Assembly (NCBI RefSeq): GCF_030247185.1
Contig: NC_080570.1
Location: forward strand, 125,211,650-125,275,649
Direction: 5' to 3'
DNA length: 64,000 nucleotides
Source: Malaya genurostris
Lineage: Eukaryota; Arthropoda; Insecta; Diptera; Culicidae
Shown here: in pieces, positions 47,723 to 56,966 of the stretch
Position numbering within the stretch: position 1 is the first letter of the stretch
Layout: each line of letters begins with the position of its first letter
Made by a program: the position numbers and the translations under genes
Notes under the pieces: generated by a model
Seen by the model: only the letters and a program-made list of their open reading frames with translations
What the model was told of the DNA's origin: nothing
Databases searched by the model: none

Positions 47723-48861
47723 CTAAACCGACGACACGACCAGGCACTCCGAAGAAAAATCAGCATTAAAGCTGTTCGTTAACGATTCACCGCCAGTTAC
47801 CACAAATCTAGCGACCCCTTGTAAATGATAAAAATAATCTTCTCGAGCAACACTGTTTAAGTTGCTATGGACTAGTTACCAAGGAACCCCAAAACAAATA
47901 AACATGTTTTGAAAGCGTTGGAATATTCTATTAGTGTTAAAATTTGTCCAAATTAGGCAGAAATGCATTTAAATGAACTCGATTTGCGGAATTTCATCGA
48001 AACTATGGATAAAACCAACGAACGAGGACAATGATCTACTTCCAGCGATTCATCCGTACACTTCCACTGCTAGCTTTTCTGGGCAGTAGGATTCGGTGTA
48101 ATATGCCGGTGTCAAAATTGTTTTGTGTCGATTGATTGCGCAGCAGTGAAAACAGTATTTCACCTTGTTGGCCACTATTCGAGGATTACTAGTGGAATTC
48201 CACAAAGAAATCATTTTACCGTACGTTATGCAGGTACCGCAGAGCACTAGCCTCGCTCAGCTCGTTGTCGGTCATTTCCATGTCTTCCTCGTTGGTTTGC
48301 GCTGAGCTGTTATCACACAACGGTTTCAAGTCAGCAGTGAGTTATGCATCCCAATGTCCCTAAGACCTGAATTTTGAACTTGGCTTTATAAAAGACATAA
48401 CTCATACTCTTCAATTTTTACATTACGCTCGAGGCAGGTAAATCCATTGAAATGTTCCGTAATATAATAACCGATCTGAAATTTATTTTGTTTACATTCA
48501 TCTTGCCTTCGATACGCAGTAACCAAGGTTATGGTGACTGTTATTCAAAATCAATAAATATATCAACTTGTGCTGCCAGTTTAAAAAAATTCACTTGCGT
48601 TTTCGATTTGACTAGAGTGCCTATAACCAGAGTGACGACATCTCATCCGTAATTTTGGCAACAATTCAAAACATTCCATTAGCTTTACATTGAATTGACA
48701 AATCGTTTGCTCGTTTGGAACTAGGAGCTGTCATTCCAAACGAACAGCTGTCGCCACTCTGATTATAGTCACTCTAGATTTGACATTTCCAGTTACTGAG
48801 GGGTAGTTAAATTTACGATACAGTTTTGATAGACGAATGGCAGGTCGTGTCGTCGGCTAAA
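47723..48861. mobile_element. 1129-bp insertion with 14-bp TIRs and 5-bp target duplication
   Basis: CCGACGACACGACC at 47728 is exactly inverted at 48843-48856, and CTAAA flanks both ends (47723-47727 and 48857-48861). Removing the insert rejoins the flanks into GACCGCTAAACTCAATG, which is what the left arm of the surrounding foldback predicts (complement of GACTTTAGCGG). The interior is non-coding as far as I can see and contains a MITE at 48613-48776. The superfamily is not recognised. Confidence 0.75.
48613..48776. mobile_element. Short MITE with TA duplication (Tc1/mariner-type ends)
   Basis: The left end TAGAGTGCCTATAACCAGAG and the reverse complement of the right end (TAGAGTGACTATAATCAGAG) match over about 27 bp with a few changes. 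The outer TA is the likely target duplication. The element is 164 bp with no ORF and lies inside the 47728-48856 insert. Confidence 0.8.
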
Positions 48862-48975
48862 CTCAATGAATCATTCCGAAAATTTCACAGAATATTCTCA
48901 ACTAAATTTCGAAGACATTGTGGGTTTTTCTATATTCTGCACCGTTTCCAAGAAAATTTAATTTGAAACGGGAAA

Positions 48976-50870
48976 ACAACAAAAAAAACTACCACTTTAC
49001 GGTACTGTCCTCAGCCCTTTACGGAAATGCACCAGAAATCTAGCTTTGAAAGCAACCGCCAATAGATAAAGTCAATAAAGTCATAGCATGCCATGGAAAG
49101 AAAACTTACATCTCAAACAACGACCAGCAATGTTTGCATATTTTTTTTTAAATTTCAGTCATTTTCGAAGCTCCTGCCATGCAAAATGGCCTCAAACTTG
49201 TTAATAATTGACACAGCCCGTGGTGAATTCGACAAAACTTTTGTCGCGGCGCCAAACTGCCAATTACGGCACTCATCTGCAAAATTGACGTGCCTCCGCA
49301 ATAACTATATGCAATATTAAACAGCCTGGTAAAAAAGAAGAAAAAAAGTAAACAACTGCGCCAGCCACCAGAGCCGAGCCACCAGTTCCGAGCGAAGAGA
49401 TGGAAAGCCATAAAATTATGTCATAATAAAAGTAACATTTAAAATAAGATAAACATAAGTTTTATTTTTTTTCCCGCCGTCCACTCCCCTGCTGAGCTTA
49501 GCACCAAAGATGAGCTTTTCTTACTGCGGCCTGGCCTGGCGATGATCTGCGAGAAAATTACGGCCGACATGTGAATGGATTACAAGTTTCCATCGGTCCG
49601 GTATCTCATCGTAAAATTTGTGGTATCGCAAGTACCCGTGTGCTGGTGGGTCGTAAAAAAAAGATTCAATTATTACTCATTATTATTACTCGATACCCCG
49701 GTAATTCCAGGTCGTGAATTCTATCGCCCTCTGTCGTTGTCGGGTTAAAGCGATGACGATCGCAAAACTAAAAAAAAAAACGAAGCACAATGGACAGATT
49801 TAATTATTAACCCGAAAGCATTCAATCTCGAGCCATAGAGGGAGGGGGGGGAGTCGGTTGGTTGGCTCCTACAACAACTGCATCTAGTTTATGGGCATCC
49901 TTATCGGAACCTGGATTTATGTCTCCACTGTGTTTGTACAATTTTTTACCTTCTGTCCACCGGTTTCTTATACTTTACGAGCTGATGGTGTTATCTTATC
50001 TGTAAAAGTGCAATTTCCCTTGTCAGCACCGAGCTGGGAGGTTTATAAATTGCAATGTTTACTCACTTCCCTCCCACCCCCGCCACGTCGGCATTGGTCG
50101 ACTCTTCAACCGGGGCCCCCGGGTTTGTTGACCGACGACAATCCTTCCTTCACCTTCCTCGATGGGTCGTCCACGGTGAACAAAATGGATGATGAGCCTG
50201 GACTGACTTTCCTGTGTTCCGCAATGAGTCGAACCATAACCCAACTCGCGCGCCTACAAAAAAAAGCTGGTAATTTAAACTTCTTGTGTCCCAATCGTCG
50301 CCAATATAGCAAAACTTGGAGGGAAAATCAACAAAACGACAGAAAAAAAATACAAAAACAACAACAGCAAAGGCTTCCCAAGTGCTCACTTCTTTACCGC
50401 AGCACCGGACCGGGCAAAGCAACAGAAGTGAGCTTAGGACGTAGCGTAGTGGAGTTAAATTGAGTTGAGTAAACGCGCAGTCAGGCTACGGCCATAAATC
50501 GGAAAACAAAAAACCATAAACAGAGTCAACATTACATTTTTTTGTTGTTGCTGCTGCTGCTGTTGAAAGCTCGCTGGTGTTTTTATTCCGCCAAAACACT
50601 CCACTCAAGTTCCAGGTTATTCTTGCTTTTACGAGAGAGAGAGAGAGAGAGAGAGAGTGGAAAACAAGGACTTACCTACAGACAATTTCGCCACAGCCCC
50701 GGTGTACTCAAACGGCTACGAAATAGGGTTTGTAGTTTTCTTTTCTCATTCCGGCTCAATCATTCCAATCTGTTTAACGCAGTTCGAAAGACATCGGCTG
50801 AAAACTAACCATAGAATGTACTAGTAATGTCATTACGCATAGGAACATGTAATTTGAAGAATGAGGTAAT
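48976..50870. other. Unique DNA with short simple repeats
   Basis: No sizeable repeats from about 49.4 to 50.87 kb. Simple runs: GCTGCT at 50547-50562 and (GA)n at 50632-50657. Open frames at 49891-50463 (plus) and 50059-50422 (minus) overlap each other in GC-richer DNA without recognisable motifs, and I do not call them as genes. Confidence 0.4.
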
Positions 50871-50874
50871 ATTT

Positions 50875-50941
50875 TCAATGTATTCGATGTATTCGATGTA
50901 TTCGATGTATTCGATGTATTCGATGTATTCGATGTATTCAG
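50875..50941. repeat. 9-bp minisatellite, TATTCGATG unit, about 7 copies
   Basis: Perfect tandem copies of TATTCGATG from about 50880, fading at both ends. On the minus strand it translates as repeated SNT, which is an artefact. Confidence 0.95.
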
Positions 50942-50992
50942 AACTTTTGAACCAATTACCACATACCTTTAAAAAAAACAACCCACCTTAAA

Positions 50993-51130
50993 AGGACGAG
51001 TATAGCGTGATGGGTGAGTCAATGCTTTTCACGCAGCCCGCCAGGGTTCGATTCCCAACTCCCGCACATAAGAGTCAGAAAGTTTTTCTGGTCCGAAGAT
51101 TCAAAGTTAAAACCTCTATAATCGAGACAA
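50993..51130 (+). mobile_element. tRNA-derived SINE, family A, copy 3
   Basis: Head GGACGAGTATAGCGTGATGG, B box GGTTCGATTCCC, body CGCACATAAGAGTCAGAAAG...GTTAAAACCTCTATAATCGA, then an A-rich tail. A-rich sequence resembling AAAAAAAACAACCCACC lies on both sides and may be an imperfect target duplication. Same family as 11371-11507 and 16121-16260 but inserted in the opposite orientation. Confidence 0.82.
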
Positions 51131-51406
51131 AAAAAAACAACACCCTAAAAGTTTAGTTCTCTCAAAATCCAGACACTTAAAACCTAGTATAATGAACCTA
51201 AAAACAGCAATTTACTCAAATTCAAAACATATTATTGTATTATAAATCATCTAATCCGGAACAACTCACGGACATTCTTAGGAATTCCTGCTATTTATCG
51301 GTCGATCACTCAGTGGTCTCTTTTTTCCCATCTGTCCAGTTTTTCATGACTTCCCTTTTCGTAGGGGGATTGTATGCGTATAAGCTACAAATTCCTTGCC
51401 AGATTA

Positions 51407-52351
51407 TACAGGGTCCGGCACTCGAAGTGTAACCAATTAAAAAGGCCATAAATTCAGTTTGGAAAATTACTTTTACTTAATTCAAAGTACAAAATGTGTA
51501 AAAATAATACAAAATTCAGAATCAATTCACTTTTGCTCGATATGACCACCTTTTGCCTTGACTTGATGACTTGAGAGAGCGATGGAGTTGCTTCGTTTGG
51601 CCGGAAGCGGTCAATTTCCGAACATTGTATTTTCTGACGAGAAAATTTTTCCAATCGAGCAATTCGTAAACTCTCAAAACGATAGGGTTTACTTGACCGA
51701 CCGTTCATACGAGAATTTGAGTCATCGATTGGCCACCAGGAGGCAGCACCCGCAACAGATAATGGTTTGGGTCGCTGTAACCGCAGATGGGCGCTCTCCA
51801 ATCGTTTTCATCGAGCCTGGCGTCAAGGTAAATGCGACATATTATCGGGAAAGTATTCTGGAGGTTGCTTTGAAGCCGTGGGCAGACAAACATTTCGGTG
51901 GCAGACCATGGACGTTTCAGCAGGACTCGGCACCGTCTCACAAAGCTCGAGTGAACCAAGAATGGTTGAAAAACAACGTTCCGAACTTCATCACGTCCAC
52001 ACAATGGCTCTCGAATTCACCAGATGCGAATCCAACGGATTATTCTCTTTGGACCATTTTGGAGAGCAAAGTCCGAACTAAAATATACACCAGTCTCGAG
52101 GCGCTGAAAAAAGTTATTGTCCGCGAGTGGACCAAAATACCTGCAAGTCACATTCGGCCAAACGAAGCAACTCCTTCGCTCTCTCAAGTCATCAAGTCAA
52201 GGCAAAAGGTGGTCATATCGAGCAAAAGTGAATTGATTCTGAATTTTGTATTATTTTTACACATTTTGTACTTTGAATTAAGTAAAAGTAATTTTCCAAA
52301 CTGAATTTATGGCCTTTTTAATTGGTTACACTTCGAGTGCCGGACCCTGTA
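51407..52351 (+). mobile_element. DD37D Tc1/mariner-type element with 195-bp duplicated inverted ends
   Basis: The element 51409-52349 is flanked by TA and starts CAGGGTCCGGCACTCGAAGT. Left arm 51409-51603 and right arm 52155-52349 are reverse complements over 195 bp with about one difference. The right arm includes the C-terminal coding end of the transposase, so the left arm is an inverted copy of the 3' end that has replaced the original 5' end and N-terminal coding region. Total length is 941 bp. Confidence 0.9.
51582..52304 (+). CDS. Truncated DD37D transposase ORF, catalytic domain only
   Basis: An uninterrupted 240-codon ORF. The ATG at 51582 lies in the inverted-copy arm, created where the arms differ (GATGG versus GAAGG), so the first few residues (MELLRLA) are antisense of the gene's own 3' end. 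The native sequence then starts at about GSGQFPN. Catalytic residues: Asp in FSDEKIF, Asp in FQQDSAPSH, and Asp in SPDANPTDYSLW, with 37 residues between the last two. That spacing marks the DD37D (maT-like) lineage of IS630-Tc1-mariner. The N-terminal DNA-binding domain is absent. An intact catalytic domain without DNA binding might be inert or interfere with relatives; this is inference. Confidence 0.85.
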   Translation: MELLRLAGSGQFPNIVFSDEKIFPIEQFVNSQNDRVYLTDRSYENLSHRLATRRQHPQQIMVWVAVTADGRSPIVFIEPGVKVNATYYRESILEVALKPWADKHFGGRPWTFQQDSAPSHKARVNQEWLKNNVPNFITSTQWLSNSPDANPTDYSLWTILESKVRTKIYTSLEALKKVIVREWTKIPASHIRPNEATPSLSQVIKSRQKVVISSKSELILNFVLFLHILYFELSKSNFPN

Positions 52352-53650
52352 AGTTTTCCTGGCGAATTTATCAGCAGAGACGCCTTGTTCTGTGAACAGA
52401 TATACCATTGTCCGAAAACCGAAACTGACAAATCTGATGCGCTAAAAAGTCTGGGTTTTCATCAATAGTAACAAGCAATTCCAGAAATTAACCACAGCAA
52501 AATAGATAAAATCATAATCGACTTATTTAAATTTGATCGAAGATTGTCACTCGTTATTAGATTGGCAAACCATTTATTTGGCACGGATGGAGAGACAGGC
52601 TCGACTCAAGACTGGTTTTAAAAAAGGGCGTATTCATTTTTGCAAGCACTTTCTTCAAATCGTGATAACTCGAAAACAGTAAATTGTATCAAAAATAGTG
52701 TCAACGAAGAAGTTGTTGAAAATCTATGGGGCACTCTTAAAAAACTATACACCGTGAAAAAAAGACATTTTCAAGAATCCAAAAGCATATCGTAAAAATT
52801 AAATTAAAATAAAATGTCCCTTGATTTATTTTTCAAATAATTTCATTTTAAACCTCAACTTAAAGTCCACGATTTAGTGTCAATCTCGTTGGTGTGAATT
52901 CAAAAAATGATAAGTTACAGCTAATACAACGTAATTCTTTACATATGGAAACAGTTTTTCTGATAGAAATGAACAATTTTATATGCCATATTTTTCAATT
53001 TTGTGGAATTAAACTGATTAAACTATCTTTCGTATCAAAATTAACGAAAATCGGATTTATTAGATTTTCATGTCGAAATATTTACTTCTTAAAGAAAGGT
53101 CGTTATGAGAAAATTTATTTTCTTCAATCTGGTTTCTATATGACGTTTTTTTTATGAAAAACTTGAAGTTAGCTATAACTTCGTCATTTAAATTTGCACC
53201 AAAATGTGAGCTTCAAGAGCACTTACTATATTACATAACACTTTTAGTGTTAAACAAGTGTGTTGCAAATAGCAATGATTTCACGTCTGCTTAACGGCTT
53301 ATGTAGATCCGCGAGGTGGCATTAGCAGTTCAACATAATCTGCTAATGCACTTATGAACTGAATGCGAAACGTGAATAATTAAAGAGATGTTTTTTTTTC
53401 TAATGTTAGTTTCTCAGTTGGTTTCAATTTTTTTCACAGTGCATATTTTTTCAAGAGTACCCAACCGATTTCCTATAATTTCTTCTCGGACACCTTTTTT
53501 GGTACAATTTACAGTTTCCGATTTAACACGATTTGAAGAAAGTGCAATCCTAAAAATATATCTGCCCTTATTAGAAATCAGTCTTGAGTCGGAATTGATC
53601 TCTGCAAACGTACAAAACAATTGTTTTATCATACTGAAAACGTGTACAAT
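52352..53650. other. AT-rich non-coding stretch with a small hairpin repeat at 53275-53372
   Basis: Mostly AT-rich with no supported ORF. At 53275-53372, TTTCACGTCTGCTTAACGGC...ATTAGCAGTTCAAC...CGAAACGTGAATAA has inverted ATTAGCAG / CTGCTAAT and CACGT ends, resembling the CGTTTCGTC hairpin group of 14-18 kb in decayed form. Confidence 0.45.
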
Positions 53651-53761
53651 GTTTCATCCGAATCGGAAGTGAAGTCTGATGATATGCAAATCATTTCTAG
53701 AATTGCTTTATTCGAAAACCATTTTGTATGGAAAGTATTTAGTGTTCCCTTCCAAGTATTT
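53651..53761. repeat. 111-bp spacer, copy 1, in the heptamer array
   Basis: Begins GTTTCATCCGAATCGGAAGT and ends CCCTTCCAAGTATTT. Contains the octamer ATGCAAAT. Identical on reading to the spacers at 54745, 56196 and 56856. Confidence 0.95.
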
Positions 53762-54744
53762 CAGTTTTCAGTTTTCAGTTTCCAGTTTTCAGTTTTCAGT
53801 TTTCAGTTTTCAGTTTTCAGTTTTCAGTTTTCAGTTTTCAGTTTTCAGTTTTCAGTTTTCAGTTTTCAGTTTTCAGTTTTCAGTTTTCAGTTTTCAGTTT
53901 TCAGTTTTCAGTTTTCAGTTTTCAGTTTTCAGTTTTCAGTTTTCAGTTTTCAGTTTTCAGTTTTCAGTTTTCAGTTTTCAGTTTTCAGTTTTCAGTTTTC
54001 AGTTTTCAGTTTTCAGTTTTCAGTTTTCAGTTTTCAGTTTTCAGTTTTCAGTTTTCAGTTTTCAGTTTTCAGTTTTCAGTTTTCAGTTTTCAGTTTTCAG
54101 TTTTCAGTTTTCAGTTTTCAGTTTTCAGTTTTCAGTTTTCAGTTTTCAGTTTTCAGTTTTCAGTTTTCAGTTTTCAGTTTTCAGTTTTCAGTTTTCAGTT
54201 TTCAGTTTTCAGTTTTCAGTTTTCAGTTTTCAGTTTTCAGTTTTCAGTTTTCAGTTTTCAGTTTTCAGTTTTCAGTTTTCAGTTTTCAGTTTTCAGTTTT
54301 CAGTTTTCAGTTTTCAGTTTTCAGTTTTCAGTTTTCAGTTTTCAGTTTTCAGTTTTCAGTTTTCAGTTTTCAGTTTTCAGTTTTCAGTTTTCAGTTTTCA
54401 GTTTTCAGTTTTCAGTTTTCAGTTTTCAGTTTTCAGTTTTCAGTTTTCAGTTTTCAGTTTTCAGTTTTCAGTTTTCAGTTTTCAGTTTTCAGTTTTCAGT
54501 TTTCAGTTTTCAGTTTTCAGTTTTCAGTTTTCAGTTTTCAGTTTTCAGTTTTCAGTTTTCAGTTTTCAGTTTTCAGTTTTCAGTTTTCAGTTTTCAGTTT
54601 TCAGTTTTCAGTTTTCAGTTTTCAGTTTTCAGTTTTCAGTTTTCAGTTTTCAGTTTTCAGTTTTCAGTTTTCAGTTTTCAGTTTTCAGTTTTCAGTTTTC
54701 AGTTTTCAGTTTTCAGTTTTCAGTTTTCAGTTTTCAGTTTTCAG
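53762..54744. repeat. (TTTTCAG)n array, block 1
   Basis: About 140 heptamer copies, nearly pure, with one TTTCCAG variant near the left end. Because 7 is not a multiple of 3 and the unit has no stop on the plus strand, all three plus frames stay open with a repeating FSVFSFQ peptide; these are not genes. Confidence 0.98.
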
Positions 54745-54855
54745 GTTTCATCCGAATCGGAAGTGAAGTCTGATGATATGCAAATCATTTCTAGAATTGC
54801 TTTATTCGAAAACCATTTTGTATGGAAAGTATTTAGTGTTCCCTTCCAAGTATTT
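54745..54855. repeat. 111-bp spacer, copy 2
   Basis: Same sequence as copy 1, entered from the array through TTTTCAGGTTTCATCC. Confidence 0.95.
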
Positions 54856-56195
54856 CAGTTTTCAGTTTCCAGTTTTCAGTTTTCAGTTTTCAGTTTTCAG
54901 TTTTCAGTTTTCAGTTTTCAGTTTTCAGTTTTCAGTTCTCAGTTTTCAGTTTTCAGTTTTCAGTTTTCAGTTTTCAGTTTTCAGTTTTCAGTTTTCAGTT
55001 TTCAGTTTTCAGTTTTCAGTTTTCAGTTTTCAGTTTTCAGTTTTCAGTTTTCAGTTTTCAGTTTTCAGTTTTCAGTTTTCAGTTTTCAGTTTTCAGTTTT
55101 CAGTTTTCAGTTTTCAGTTTTCAGTTTTCAGTTTTCAGTTTTCAGTTTTCAGTTTTCAGTTTTCAGTTTTCAGTTTTCAGTTTTCAGTTTTCAGTTTTCA
55201 GTTTTCAGTTTTCAGTTTTCAGTTTTCAGTTTTCAGTTTTCAGTTTTCAGTTTTCAGTTTTCAGTTTTCAGTTTTCAGTTTTCAGTTTTCAGTTTTCAGT
55301 TTTCAGTTTTCAGTTTTCAGTTTTCAGTTTTCAGTTTTCAGTTTTCAGTTTTCAGTTTTCAGTTTTCAGTTTTCAGTTTTCAGTTTTCAGTTTTCAGTTT
55401 TCAGTTTTCAGTTTTCAGTTTTCAGTTTTCAGTTTTCAGTTTTCAGTTTTCAGTTTTCAGTTTTCAGTTTTCAGTTTTCAGTTTTCAGTTTTCAGTTTTC
55501 AGTTTTCAGTTTTCAGTTTTCAGTTTTCAGTTTTCAGTTTTCAGTTTTCAGTTTTCAGTTTTCAGTTTTCAGTTTTCAGTTTTCAGTTTTCAGTTTTCAG
55601 TTTTCAGTTTTCAGTTTTCAGTTTTCAGTTTTCAGTTTTCAGTTTTCAGTTTTCAGTTTTCAGTTTTCAGTTTTCAGTTTTCAGTTTTCAGTTTTCAGTT
55701 TTCAGTTTTCAGTTTTCAGTTTTCAGTTTTCAGTTTTCAGTTTTCAGTTTTCAGTTTTCAGTTTTCAGTTTTCAGTTTTCAGTTTTCAGTTTTCAGTTTT
55801 CAGTTTTCAGTTTTCAGTTTTCAGTTTTCAGTTTTCAGTTTTCAGTTTTCAGTTTTCAGTTTTCAGTTTTCAGTTTTCAGTTTTCAGTTTTCAGTTTTCA
55901 GTTTTCAGTTTTCAGTTTTCAGTTTTCAGTTTTCAGTTTTCAGTTTTCAGTTTTCAGTTTTCAGTTTTCAGTTTTCAGTTTTCAGTTTTCAGTTTTCAGT
56001 TTTCAGTTTTCAGTTTTCAGTTTTCAGTTTTCAGTTTTCAGTTTTCAGTTTTCAGTTTTCAGTTTTCAGTTTTCAGTTTTCAGTTTTCAGTTTTCAGTTT
56101 TCAGTTTTCAGTTTTCAGTTTTCAGTTTTCAGTTTTCAGTTTTCAGTTTTCAGTTTTCAGTTTTCAGTTTTCAGTTTTCAGTTTTCAGTTTTCAG
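54856..56195. repeat. (TTTTCAG)n array, block 2
   Basis: About 190 copies. It has the TTTCCAG variant two units in and a private TTCTCAG variant near 54936. Confidence 0.98.
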
Positions 56196-56306
56196 GTTTC
56201 ATCCGAATCGGAAGTGAAGTCTGATGATATGCAAATCATTTCTAGAATTGCTTTATTCGAAAACCATTTTGTATGGAAAGTATTTAGTGTTCCCTTCCAA
56301 GTATTT
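56196..56306. repeat. 111-bp spacer, copy 3
   Basis: Identical on reading to the other spacers. Confidence 0.95.
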
Positions 56307-56855
56307 CAGTTTTCAGTTTCCAGTTTTCAGTTTTCAGTTTTCAGTTTTCAGTTTTCAGTTTTCAGTTTTCAGTTTTCAGTTTTCAGTTTTCAGTTTTCAG
56401 TTTTCAGTTTTCAGTTTTCAGTTTTCAGTTTTCAGTTTTCAGTTTTCAGTTTTCAGTTTTCAGTTTTCAGTTTTCAGTTTTCAGTTTTCAGTTTTCAGTT
56501 TTCAGTTTTCAGTTTTCAGTTTTCAGTTTTCAGTTTTCAGTTTTCAGTTTTCAGTTTTCAGTTTTCAGTTTTCAGTTTTCAGTTTTCAGTTTTCAGTTTT
56601 CAGTTTTCAGTTTTCAGTTTTCAGTTTTCAGTTTTCAGTTTTCAGTTTTCAGTTTTCAGTTTTCAGTTTTCAGTTTTCAGTTTTCAGTTTTCAGTTTTCA
56701 GTTTTCAGTTTTCAGTTTTCAGTTTTCAGTTTTCAGTTTTCAGTTTTCAGTTTTCAGTTTTCAGTTTTCAGTTTTCAGTTTTCAGTTTTCAGTTTTCAGT
56801 TTTCAGTTTTCAGTTTTCAGTTTTCAGTTTTCAGTTTTCAGTTTTCAGTTTTCAG
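56307..56855. repeat. (TTTTCAG)n array, block 3
   Basis: About 78 copies, the shortest block, again with TTTCCAG near its start. Confidence 0.98.
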
Positions 56856-56966
56856 GTTTCATCCGAATCGGAAGTGAAGTCTGATGATATGCAAATCATT
56901 TCTAGAATTGCTTTATTCGAAAACCATTTTGTATGGAAAGTATTTAGTGTTCCCTTCCAAGTATTT
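56856..56966. repeat. 111-bp spacer, copy 4
   Basis: Identical on reading to the other spacers. Confidence 0.95.

Larger units (their letters stand above)
46693..48975. mobile_element. Large foldback palindrome split by a later insertion
   Basis: The left arm (about 46693-47130) is mirrored by the right arm read backwards from 48975 to 48857 and then, after skipping an insert, from 47722 to about 47395. Matching landmarks include TTAGATGCGATTAGTGCATA / TTAGATGCGATTAGTACATA, TTGTTCATTGAATATCTCG / TTGTTCATCGAATATCTCG, and ATTCTGTGAAAATTTC / ATTCTGTGAAATTTTC. The centre has a perfect 10-bp hairpin CTGGCCTCAG/CTGAGGCCAG (47269-47298). Arms differ by about 15-25 percent. No ORF is convincing. Confidence 0.78.

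Noticed and set aside
49891..50463. 190-codon plus-strand ORF and opposing minus-strand ORFs
   Set aside because: No recognisable motif or signal; overlapping frames on both strands suggest composition rather than coding.
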